Assembly (NCBI GenBank): GCA_964030475.1
Contig: CAXIPT010000002.1
Coordinates: 6,657,427 to 6,721,426, forward strand
Direction: 5' to 3'
Source: Tethya wilhelma
Lineage: Eukaryota > Porifera > Demospongiae > Tethyida > Tethyidae
Length of the DNA stretch: 64,000 bases
A model generated the notes under the pieces. That model had not been told where the DNA came from and made no database searches. It saw only the letters and a list, made by a program, of their open reading frames with translations. How positions within the stretch are numbered: position 1 is the stretch's first letter; every line of letters begins with the position of its first letter. Made by a program: the position numbers and the translations under genes. Shown here in pieces: positions 1 through 10,629 of the stretch.

Positions 1-62
1 TGGTTTATGGCCGATTGTTGATTTTCTTCGGCCAGCGCTAAATGACGTCAGGAAACCTTACA
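1..62 (+). other. possible 3' part of an exon at the window edge
   Basis: The first 62 bases are open in frame 2 up to a strong donor (ACAG/GTGAGT at 62/63). They read GLWPIVDFLRPALNDVRKPY. A CRE-like palindrome TGACGTCA lies at 45-52 and a GC box GGGCGGGGC just after the donor, so the stretch could instead be promoter sequence. There is too little sequence to choose between the two. Confidence 0.2.
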
Positions 63-1041
63 GGTGAGTGGGCGGGGCTTGAAGTCTGCACAACCCAGTG
101 TAACTTTTCATGGGCTATCTTGAGGTACCAAACTTGGAGTAGTTGCACCAGCTGGTAGGTCAAAAATCGCGTCAGAATTCGATGGTGGCCGATAATTGGT
201 GGCTTAATTACTCTACTACCGATAATTGGTGGCTTAATTACTCTACTACCGTATGTATGATATTGTCCTCAATTTCTTTTCCTGCTGATGTCTCCTTGTG
301 TAGAAATTGCCATCTGATTCAGTGGAGTCAGGGCCAGCAGCTAGCAATGAGTGAATCAATGAAGCGTGTGTTTCGATCACTGCCATCAGTCTTATACTCC
401 TCTCGGCTACATGTCTCCCCCAATGCAATCAGAGTGCCTCATGTAATTAAGTCTCATGCAGGCCCCATTTACATATACCTATATTGTAAACGCAAACTAA
501 AGTATGACTTATACTGCGTGCATGCATATTGATATTAATATTATCACGTGAAGACCTTTATAAATGAAGACAGAAATATGCTCATGTGCATGAGCAATAC
601 ACATGTGCACAGTTCAAATCTACTATTAATGATTAGCCTATATTATTATTCTTTGTTAATTTTGAATTAATTCCTTAGCAGCCAGTTACAATAGTATATC
701 AGATTCTGTTCATTTAGTTATATATTATTCTCTTGTACTTTCTCTTAAATAGTAGTATTCACAGATCAAATCTGATTTACTCATTAGCAGTGTTTACTGC
801 AATGGCATGAGCCGCACCTAATAATAATGATCTTAAATAATTAACATAATATTATAATTAAACTAAGTTAATGCATGGCACTGTGAGATTATCAACTCTT
901 TTGTTTTAAATTTCGGCAAAACATGCAGTTATTTACTACTTATTGAACTTATAAGATAATTATATGAATATATGCATGAAGTTTAATTTCATGCCGATAC
1001 ATGGAACCCCCGGGCCATGCAGTATACATTTAGTATCATGC
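63..1041. other. AT-rich spacer with a 30-bp direct repeat
   Basis: No convincing gene is visible. A perfect 30-bp tandem duplication (units from 191 and 221, containing GATAATTGGTGGCTTAATTA) lies near the left end. The rest is AT-rich. Open frames at 143-532 (+) and 246-428 (-) overlap each other, lack recognisable domains and are probably chance. Confidence 0.5.
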
Positions 1042-2399
1042 TTACAAGTAAATTAAACATACCTCAGTTTCCCCTCCTTGCCTAAACTCCTCGTGCGGAA
1101 TCTCTTCACCAGTGTTACGATCAACAAACTTGTAATTATCTGCCCCAATCTCAAAAGTTTCGCCGTAATTCCCAAAGAGCTGTTTGACGTCACAGATTAT
1201 TCCTGGTGCAATGGTAGTTTTCAGGGTTTTGGATTCAGACCTGCTAAATGTCACAGATGTTTGTTTCTGCCAAGTAATACCGTACTTGAGGCTAGTACTG
1301 AATTTAGTGAATGCAGCCTGAAGTTCTAGACTCATTGCTACTTCCAATGATTGTGAGATTGATTCTCCACTCGTTTTACTGACTCCAACAGTTACGGTTT
1401 TTGACCATTCAGTTGGTGTGCTGTGCTGCGAGTTATCAATAGTGTCTATAGTAGTGTAGTCATCAGTTGTTTCTGGAATATATACAAACAAATTGTTACC
1501 ATTTTTGGGGTATTTTTCATCACTGTAAGACATATGTGCAATAGGTGGACGATAGTCTTCCGGTAACTGATCAATAACAATAAATCCTCCTGGGAGTAAA
1601 GATTCCAAGTTCAGCGTCACCCTATCTAACATTCCCGTATAAATATCCCAAGATGGGTCCAGCATTATCTTCACTCTGGAATCTTCAGCAGGATAACCAG
1701 ACTCTACAAAGCCTAACCAACCCACGTATTGATTGAGTTTAGCAACGTACATGTTCCTGTTTTTCATGCTCTCCAATGCAATTAAATGGTGGCCTTCACG
1801 TTCAGCTGGGCCAAGATACGAAACTCGCCACTTACAACGGACATTATCAATTACTGTAGCTCTCGATTCCACTTCAGCCATTACTGCAGTTTCTTCTATT
1901 GGCAGGTTTTTATCATCTTCTTTACTAATTGCACTCATATAATAGCCTCTGTAAGGAGTAACGTTTTCAAAGTAGATAACCCTTCCATCCAATTCTGATA
2001 CTGGAAACTGACTCTGCTGAACTGCAGAGGCAGCGTTTACTGTGAGAAGGAAAAAAAAAGGAGCCTATACGTAAGTGCACATATATAAATAAAATTGGCT
2101 TACTAACAATTATACATAGTTTTAGGGAAATCTTGTGACCAAAGTGTATGTATATTGATAAAGAATTTGAGGGCAACAAACAATTTATTATTGAAATAAA
2201 TAGGCTGAATGCTAATGTATAGGTCATTTCCCGATTCCTTTTTGCAAATCATAAGATTAGAATCGAAATTTAAAAAATATCACGAAAAAAGTTTGTCAAA
2301 TTAAGAGTTACATGTAAACATACCTTGTCCACTCATAATAGCTATAAACATGATACCTAGTAGCATCATGATCTTCATAGCCTTGTTTGCACCAATCAT
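1042..2399 (-). CDS. secreted aerolysin-fold-like (putative beta-pore-forming) protein
   Basis: This is a two-exon minus-strand gene. Exon 1 (2399-2324) encodes a hydrophobic signal peptide starting MIGANKAMKIMM and ends at a CAAG/GTATGT donor. Exon 2 begins at 2039 after a TTCTCACAG acceptor; the phases match. The mature protein has a beta-rich N-terminal half with no confident family. The C-terminal half (about the last 130 residues) has long Ser/Thr-rich alternating strands, then a proline-glycine turn (TIAPG) and an LFGNYGETFEIG segment. That arrangement is typical of aerolysin-like and natterin-like pore-forming modules. The ORF reads to a stop at 1042, but a consensus donor (GAG/GTATGT at 1063/1062) lies just before it, so a further 3' exon is possible and the last six residues are uncertain. 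Many aerolysin-fold proteins of animals act in defence or digestion. The family call is from pattern only. Confidence 0.55.
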
Positions 2400-2686
2400 T
2401 GTTGTGATATACACACAGTTGTAAACTTATTGGACAGGTATGATTAACTGTTTTGATCAAGATGAAGTAAGAGGCCTAGAATGATTATATTAATCGAGTA
2501 TAACTGTGAATCGTTAGCTCTTAAAATTTCTTTTTATACGCTGCATGGTGGATACATAATAATGGTCTTGCAATTGCAATAGATTTGTGAGTGACACTGT
2601 GTGACTATGAGTAAGCCATAATGATGTTCAGGAACAATATTATATATGGCATTCAGCTCATACCGGTCGGCAGCACTTATACTGAT

Positions 2687-2990
2687 GAACATGACATAAA
2701 GACAGTGTTTTTTAACAAATCCTATATTGTAATCTCCATTAAATTAGGTTCCTCTACAAATTGGCACTTATGAACATGACATAAAGACTGTGTTTTAACA
2801 AATCCTATTGTATTCTCCATTAAATTAGGTTTCTCTATTGTAACAAATTGGTACTTATGAACATGACATAAAGACTGTGTTTTAACAAATCCTATTGTAT
2901 TCTCCATTAAATTAGGTTCCTCTATTGTAAATAAACAAATTGGTACTTATGAACATGACATAAAGACAGTCATCGACAGTGTCCTTTAAC
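2687..2990. repeat. minisatellite, four 85-92-bp tandem units
   Basis: The phrase GAACATGACATAAAGAC recurs at 2687, 2772, 2859 and 2951, giving spacings of 85, 87 and 92 bases. Each unit also carries TCCATTAAATTAGGTT. Length differences come from small insertions before the repeated phrase. The array lies upstream of the aerolysin-like gene. Confidence 0.85.
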
Positions 2991-3933
2991 AAGTCGTCTT
3001 GTAAATACTATTAAGTTGGGTTCCTTTAAAACAATAATGGCATTATTGTCTGTATAGGCATATACATGATAAGTAAGTAGTTTCTTTCACACAAGAATTG
3101 GACACTTTGTTTCAGTACTTACTTAAATCACTTCTGGGATGTATGGTAGTAACTAGGTCTCGCTTAATCCCTTGTCCTGCACTGAAATAACGCTATTTGG
3201 CCACGTTCACACTCTGGTTTACACTATATATAGCTGACATGCAAGCACTACACGTAGCTGCCATGCTCTATACGTACACTCCCACATGGATCTGCCATGG
3301 CATGCAAGATTTCAGTTAGAAGTAGCACGAAGTTGCTCAGGAAGTTGACTAGTTTCTGGAAACTGTAGAAACTACCCTGGCTATAAGCCACTGAATATTG
3401 TACTAGATTGTAGAATGACATATTAAAATCACACTCACACATGTACACACACGTGTACACATATATGCACTCACAAGCACAGACACACACACACACACAC
3501 GCATACATGCACGTACACAAATTTATGCACTCACACACACAGACACACACACGAGCACATGCACACACACACACAAGTGCACACACACACACACACACAG
3601 CTCCCACGCACATGCACACACATTTATGTACACACACACACGTCATGTTAAAAAGTATACATATTGAATTATGCAATAGTACTACATTATAGATTAATTG
3701 ACAGAGACATAATTATTATTGTGTATGGTCATTCGACAGCTTTAGCTACATGTATACCCATGACTTTATAGGCTTACATATAGTAAATCAGTTATTTTGA
3801 GGTCATGTGAGCTTATGTGTACCCATTCCTTTTTGATTGTGCATGCGTGTGTGTGTGTGTATTACTATAATTATATGTACGAGTGTGTGTACCATATGTG
3901 CAACTAAAATTATTGACAAAAATGATTTTTAAG
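2991..3933. other. spacer with a CA-rich microsatellite
   Basis: The main content is an interrupted CA/TG-rich microsatellite at about 3425-3645, with a short TG run at about 3846-3862. The His/Thr- and Cys/Val-rich open frames across it are repeat translation. No ankyrin exon for the downstream channel gene was found here. Confidence 0.6.
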
Positions 3934-6206
3934 TTTGGTATAAATTGGCTGTCACCAAGAGCCTCATTTCACTAGGAGCCAATCCTTTAATTCAAAACGG
4001 CAATGGTAATAATGTGTCACACATAGCTGCTAAAAGAAGACATAGAGCAATCATCAAAGAGATACTACTATTGCCATGCACGATGGATCTATGTACTGAG
4101 AAGAATAGATGTGGATCTACACCAATTCATGTGGCATTGAAGTCAGGAGATAGTGAGCTGATTTCAGCAGTGGTAAAATATGACCAGCACTTTCCCATGC
4201 AGGATAAGAATGGCAACAGTTACCTTCATCTAGCAGCAGAAAATGGAAACAAAAAAGCTCTTAAGATTCTTCTCAATTCATCGATAGGTAAGCAACATCT
4301 TAATAGCTCAAATGCTTCTGGAAGTACCCCTCTTCACTTTGCTGCCCTCAGCGGTAACACCTCCTGCATACAACTATTGCTTCGTAGGGGTGCCATGGGG
4401 CATAAATGTAATCGAGGTAGAACACCACTAATGCTAGCTTGCAAAGAAGGCCACACTGATTCAGCCAAACTTCTGTATGAAGCACACTCATTTCTATTAA
4501 ACTGGAAAGACAACGAAGGAAATACTGCTCTTCACTTTGCCGCAAAAAGTAACAACTCTTCGATGATTGATCAAATGTTGAACATATCTTCTTGTATAGT
4601 GTGTCAAAACATGCACGGAGAAACATTTTTCAATCTAATTGTGGCTTCAAAGTGCCAACAAAGTGCTTTAGCAGTTGTAAATCATGATCGTTGGCAAGAG
4701 TGCATCGATTTAAGCTTTAGATATGGTGAAGGAATTTCAGATAGATCACATCCAATGATCTCTCTCATCAATGTTTTGCCAGATGTAGCAAGTGCTATTC
4801 TTGATCGCTCCCATAAAAAATCAAATGATATTAGCCATGCTGAAACATACGACTTTAAATACATCAACTCCACACAAAAACAGCCTTCCTCCACAACAAC
4901 CTCAGTGCCTATTCACAATGACTCCAGTTTAAACATTCAACAAAAGGAAATAAACTTTCATCCACTAGCAAGGTATCATCATGTACCTTCAATGAAAGTC
5001 CTTCAAGCAATGATGAAACACAGACGTATAGGCCATCTCAGTCATCCATTAGTGACTGCATATTTGACAATGAAATGGAAAAACTTTGGAACTGGATTCT
5101 ATATGTTTTCATTCATCTTTCTTGTCCTACTTGTATCTTTCTTGTCAGCTTTTGTCCTAATTGTCCCCAACCCTTCAATGAAGACATTATTACCAAAGGA
5201 AAATAAATCGAACATCACTGAAAGTACGTCTAGAACACCAGATCTGAGTTCAGCTGCACAAGCACTTCGTATAGTTGTTCTTGTCTTCAACACACTTCTT
5301 TCGGTTCACTTTGTATTTAGTACGTTGGGTTTGGGACTGCACTTCTTGAACATCATTCGTTACATCAGTAAGTGGATCTATGCAGCGGGACTGATATGCA
5401 ATTACGTGTTTCTTCTCACTCCTAATCCGCTAGATCTGTGGCCTGTAGGATCTATAGCTTGCTTTCTATCATGGTTTATGATGATACTTTCAATGGAATT
5501 CCTTGGAGTCATCGGACTGTATGTTGAAATGTTCACAACTGTTCTACAAACAGTAATCCAGGTACTCTTTATCTGTTTCTTTTTGCTAATGGCATTCGCA
5601 TTCTCGTTCTACGTTCTAGCATCTAGTTTCTCCAGCTTTTCACAAATTGGATACTCTCTTTTTACAATAATCGGCTACATGGTTGGAGATATATCATTTG
5701 ACACATTTGTTGCATACGACTTGGAAACCTCTCCTAATGGAAATTTTGTTCTCATATTTATCGTGTTGGTGTCAGTTGTGGTCACAATTGTCATGGTCAA
5801 TTTGCTTGTCGGTTTGGCAGTTGGTGATATTGAACGTGTCAAACAAAATGCTCTTCTCAAACAACGAACAGCAGAGATTGAAATGTTTACAGCTATTGAT
5901 CGGCTTATTCCCAATAACATTTTGTGCCGCCTAAACCAATCAACCTATACAGAAGTAAAAACTCAATCCTCCAGATTTAAACAAACATTGACAAACATTT
6001 TTCAAGCTGTGGGTGACGACGTTACTAGTATATTTGAGAACACTCGAGTATCAAATGATAGTAGAAGTGGTGATATTATTGATTCAGAAACGATAAAAGA
6101 ACTTGCCGTCATAAAGGAAGAACTTAAAAGCTTAAAAGAAATTATTATGCAATTACACATCACTCATCCTTCTCCTGTGCAAGTAGAAGAATCAATAGCA
6201 CATTAA
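3934..6206 (+). CDS. TRPA-subfamily ankyrin-repeat cation channel, 5' exon not found
   Basis: This is a long exon of a transient receptor potential channel, a plasma-membrane non-selective cation channel. It opens after a plausible acceptor (TTTTTAAG/TTTGG), with an in-frame stop just upstream. The sequence enters in the second half of an ankyrin repeat, so earlier exon(s) should exist. About seven ankyrin repeats fill residues 10-250 (TPIHVALKSG, TPLHFAALSG, TPLMLACKEGH, TALHFAAKSN). A TRPA-like linker follows, then six hydrophobic segments from about residue 381 to 625 with a pore loop between S5 and S6 near 575-590. The S6 end NLLVGLAVGDIERV is characteristic of TRPA1-like channels. A short coiled coil (KELAVIKEELKSLKEI) closes the C terminus. 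The TRPA assignment is confident; the true N terminus is unknown, and a 5'-truncated copy is possible. Confidence 0.85.
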
Positions 6207-6492
6207 CTGAGTTATTGTTATTGCATGCATATTACTATAGTTATTATTCAGCATTGATCAGATTATACATACATTCACAAAAAGTATAGCTATCGATCCT
6301 GGTTACAAAATTAAGTTTGTTGTTTTGCATTATACTTGTATAGTCATTGCGTAAAAGCTTATTTAGTCACATGCACGTATAAAATTTTTGGTCTTTAATA
6401 GCAAAAAATTTAATATGTACAACTCAATACAGGAAGCATATATATTGTATCAACCCAAAATGCAATAATTGAAGTTAACACTTGCAACTCAA

Positions 6493-9400
6493 CTAGCGCT
6501 CATTACAGCTGTATTCAACAATCAGCCGATTTCCAACAGCAGCTGGACTGCACGGAGAATTTCCGAACCAATCACTTTTAACAAATACAACACACTGCTT
6601 CTTTCCAATGCACTCCTGTTCAATAGCAAAGGCACTGCTGCCATAATGACAATCTCCAAGTGTGTGAGAGAAACAGTCAGATGACAAATTGGTTTGAGGA
6701 GTTCCAAATGAAGCCCAGTCAACTGTAGTGATGATCTCACTTGGCTTATCACACGAAAGCGATATGGAAGTGGAGTTGTACTGAAGTGAATCAATGCACT
6801 TTCTTTGTGGTTCATTGCCACTAACAACGAAATGATACCTTCCTGAATCTAGCTCCAATTTAAGTGAATCTGTTGGCATTTCCCACTGTAGGGACTTAAT
6901 TCCCTCCACCTTATTCGATTGATCTTCTCTAACATCATAAACTATTCCATTTCCTTCTCTCACTTTGACATCTTTCTTTCCATGGGCTGGAAGGTGTAGG
7001 ACGCCCTTTGTACCAACAGGAACATGTACATCAACTGAAATTGAACTAAACTTATAGTCCAATTCACCAGTTCCTAATGAACTACATTGAACGGAAACCA
7101 CCATCCATTTGATGAAATCAGGACACGGATTTCCCCAAAACTCAGCATCAGTTGATATTGTACATGATCGCTTGCCAAGACACATCTTTCCAACAACGTC
7201 TCTAGAATTCTTGGCATGACAGGATCCTTGTTTGTGATAACCCCCACAGTGTCCACTGGGGTTCCCAAATGATGCAAACAGAATCTCTTCTATTGTTTCT
7301 CCATCTTCATCTCCACAAGAAAGATACAAACCACCATGTTTTGGAAGATTTGGTCTCACACTTGATCGATCCTCTGCTACTTTGCCACATTGAATTCCAC
7401 CGTTTCTTTTCCAGGAAAGGTGAACTGGCTTTGGATGTTCAAGAGAGATTGTAGCGTGTGATATACCCAGAGCTCGAGCAGGATAAAAGTGAACTTCTTC
7501 AAAGCCAAAGCTGTTCTTTGGCAATATTAACCCAGCCATTTCAGTCTGGTACCAACCACTTACACTCGAGTACATGTGGTGATTACGAGATGCTAGACCT
7601 TTGTCACAGTTCCAAGTCTCCCATATGGTTGTAGCTGGTTCATTGTCATTGTGAATCATGTACCCATAACTTGGATAGTCTGTTTGTTCCACAATTTCAA
7701 CGGCTAAATCATGTTGGTTTAAGTCAGATAGAACATAAAACAGGTTTCGCACTCCAACAATGCCACATGTGATATGAGCCTTGTCTGGTCCTTTGACCTG
7801 ATTGAGAAAGTTCTTGACTAGATTGGTTTTCAGATTTTCAGGGACTATACCCAATGCAAGTGGAAATACATACGTCACTTGAGCACCATCGAGATACTGT
7901 GCTTTACCATTCATGAAGGCTTTGTTGAATTCCTCGCTTAACTGCTTCAAGTTCTTCTGAAGCATTTCAGTATCATCTTTGTGTTCAAGTTTATTGGCTA
8001 GTTCGATGCCTTGCTTTATGTTGTTCAGAACACTAAATACTGATGTAAAGCTACCATTTACCTTTTTATATTCAGGTGCAGGGTCCCAGTCTCCATATTC
8101 AAAGAAATACATTCCTATTCCTTCCTTAGGTGTAAAGCTAATCATTTTCTTGAGATAATTTAGCATGTTGTCATAGTACTTTTTTATCGAATCCAAGTCT
8201 CCATGCTTTGAAATCCTGTAGATCAACTCTGGGAATGCTGCACTCCATGCTGGATCACCAGGTCGGCCTAACCTAGGTTTGTAATATGGAACAATATCTG
8301 GTATTGTGTCCCAAATTGTGTCATCCACAATCAGATCAAGATAGTTCAGAAAAAAGTCCTCAATGTAAAAGTTTAGAAGAAATGTCTCAGCAGAGAGACC
8401 AGCATCTCCCATCCATCCTCTTCGTTCACTTCTTTGATCACAATCTGTAGGCACACTCATCAAGTTTGATAGCATGCCTCGAACTACATTGGTCTGGATG
8501 TTGTTAATGAGTTTGCTCGAACAAGAAAAGTTTGAGTTCAGCTTAACATTGGTATGGATAAGGACTTTCTTTATGTCATCACTTGTAAGAGTACGGTCAT
8601 ATCCAGTCACTTCTACATAACGGAATCCATGATATGTTAGTGTAGGTTGAAATGATGTCATTGTTCCATCCAAAGTGAAGTTATCCCATGCTGCTGCCTT
8701 ACGCAAATTTTTGTAAAAGAGAGATCCNTTGGGCCCAAATGGTTCGTGCATCGGTACTTCAGCATGATGTATACTGAGCTTCCCACTCATTCCTTTGACA
8801 TTGAGGTTACACACACCAGCAGAATTGTTTTGAAAGTCAACTATTTGACTGATAGTCTTTCCAGTACTGTCTTTGCGAGGATAAATCTTGTATGCAGTTT
8901 CATACCCATTCTCTGCTATGTATGGCATTGTTGCTGTGTACATTGCACCATTTGGTCCACCAGTCTCCACAGCTGGATATTCAGTTGAGGTGTTTACACT
9001 TGAATCGTAGTCTTCTCCATCCCAGATAGTGACATATGTAATCTTAGAGTTCTTACAGCTCCAACTCTTGTCGCTGTAGTAAGAGATAGATTTGTTATCA
9101 GAGGTTGTAATGGTGAGGATTACTCTAAGAACACGAGGAATGGCATCAGGTTTTTTTAGTATCAGCCAGTCATTAAGTCGATAGTCAGAAGTGTTACGCC
9201 AACCAACACCAACAAGTGCTTCCACTTTTAGTTGACCAGAGGATGACTTGGCAAGGTCAGTGATATTGTAAACCACATATGGTACACGTACTTCATATTT
9301 CGTCCATCCAGGTGATAGAGCAGTAGGTGGATTCATTCGTGCATTCAAATCAACATCATTTACAAAGGGATTTGCATACCCCAGACCAGAAATGCAAAGT

Positions 9401-9776
9401 ACAGCACTGGACACCTTGCTTGCATCAATGGGGAAATTCTTGGTAAACATGGGTGTAGTCGTCACATCACTTGGAGCAGTGATCCAACTTGCCTGTGCCC
9501 AGTCATTTGGGTCCAGTATACCAGTCATGAAATGTCCAATCTCTTCACTTTCAGCCATTTCTCCTTTGTGATCCCACCAGCGAACTTTCCAGTAGTAACT
9601 TTTACCACTGCTCAACTCTGGTCCAGCATATTGGACACTTGTATTTTGGCTGTAAATTATCCCTGAGTCCCACAGTGGCCCGGTCTGATCTAAGTATGAC
9701 CATGCTATCACCTGGAATGCAGCTTGTATTGCAGATCGTTCTAAATAGACAAATTTTAGAATTAATCATACAAAAT

Positions 9777-9810
<34 letters not shown>

Positions 9811-10068
9811 ATCTCACTACATAACATGTTGTAAGAGAATCTTGTATTTTAAATTACCTGTGTGTTGTACTGTCCATGAGAGTTGTGGATGTGGGTTATC
9901 AGTTGCTATGGTAGCCTGCCTGTGGACATCATCTAGCTGCTTTTTGTTGAGACCCACTAGACTTCTCTCACACTTGAGATGATAGGGTGGAAGTGGACCA
10001 GCTGTTGCCAAATGACCAAGCTGGATAAGGATCAGTACAAAGCCAAATACTGTCCACATTTTGATCAT
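6493..10068 (-). CDS. secreted alpha-L-rhamnosidase (GH78-like) with two SUEL lectin domains, copy 1
   Basis: This enzyme should hydrolyse terminal alpha-L-rhamnose from polysaccharides or glycosides outside the cell. Exon 1 (10068-9858) encodes a signal peptide (MIKMWTVFGF...) and the start of the N-terminal beta domain. A 117-bp intron containing a T(28) run follows. Exon 2 (9740-6493) completes a protein of about 1152 residues with matching phase. Domains in order: Fn3-like and jelly-roll N domains, a beta-sandwich, the (alpha/alpha)6 barrel with DCDQRSERRGWMGDA near residue 507 (the Asp, Glu and Asp positions of the GH78 active site), and the second Glu in TTIWETWN. SUEL lectin 1 is set inside the C-terminal beta-sandwich, and SUEL lectin 2 ends the protein. 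One N at 8728 replaces part of a codon stretch that is 3 bases longer in copy 3. The C-terminal 700 residues are almost identical to copy 3. Confidence 0.9.
9780..9807. repeat. poly-T run in the intron of rhamnosidase copy 1
   Basis: This is a run of 28 T on the plus strand (poly-A on the coding strand) inside the 117-bp intron. The paralogous introns at 13881-13967 and 18350-18416 lack it, so it is a late expansion or a retroposed tail. Confidence 0.9.
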
Positions 10069-10071
10069 TAT

Positions 10072-10215
10072 TTAGTGACTTGACACACCCACTTTGAAAG
10101 TTTCTACGCGAGTATCATCCTTCAGTGTTTTTTGGGGTGTGAATTACATTATAGACTAGTTGTAATGAATATCTATTAATCAGTGAATATTGACAGTAAC
10201 AGCATTTTGTAGCTG
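10072..10215 (-). promoter_or_regulatory. conserved upstream region of rhamnosidase copy 1
   Basis: Blocks shared with the other two copies lie just upstream of the start codon. In plus-strand orientation they are GACTTGACACACCCACTTT, GTAATGAATATC, AGTGAATATTGACAGT and an E-box-like stretch (GTAGCTGTTG here, GCAGCTGTGAC in the others). Order and rough spacing are kept while intervening bases differ, which suggests selection or recent duplication. Confidence 0.4.
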
Positions 10216-10629
10216 TTGTGTGTGTGTGTATCTTTGTTGCATTTTGATTTAATGCTTACTATTCACTTCAATCTTACTGATTGATTCAACAACAGTTAAA
10301 TGCATGTAGTTAGAGGAATTTTCTGTAGACTGATGGCCTTTCTATATAATTTTAAGTATACATTTTTCAATCATTTAGTTTCTATAAAACTGTTCAAGTA
10401 CTGTATTGCAAGTTTCACATCCTTTGACTAGCATACTATATATAGGTATTGTAAACCAACCTACAAATTAATGCACTGACAATGTTATGCACCATGAATA
10501 ATTTAACCTCTCCAGTTTTGTCAAAAATGGATGCAAAAAATATCAAAACTCAAACTACAAGTTTTACCAATAATTTAACCCAAAAGTTGTTCAATTTACT
10601 GATTGAAGACACACACATACAAAACTCAT

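Noticed and set aside
3423..3692. Cys/Val-rich and His/Thr-rich open frames
   Set aside because: They are translations of the CA/TG microsatellite in both strands. The same applies to frames at 14263-14577, 35382-36127 and 42106-42375.
7074..7454. Short frames repeated at the same relative place in all three rhamnosidase genes
   Set aside because: They overlap conserved coding sequence in other frames, so their conservation follows from the real gene.
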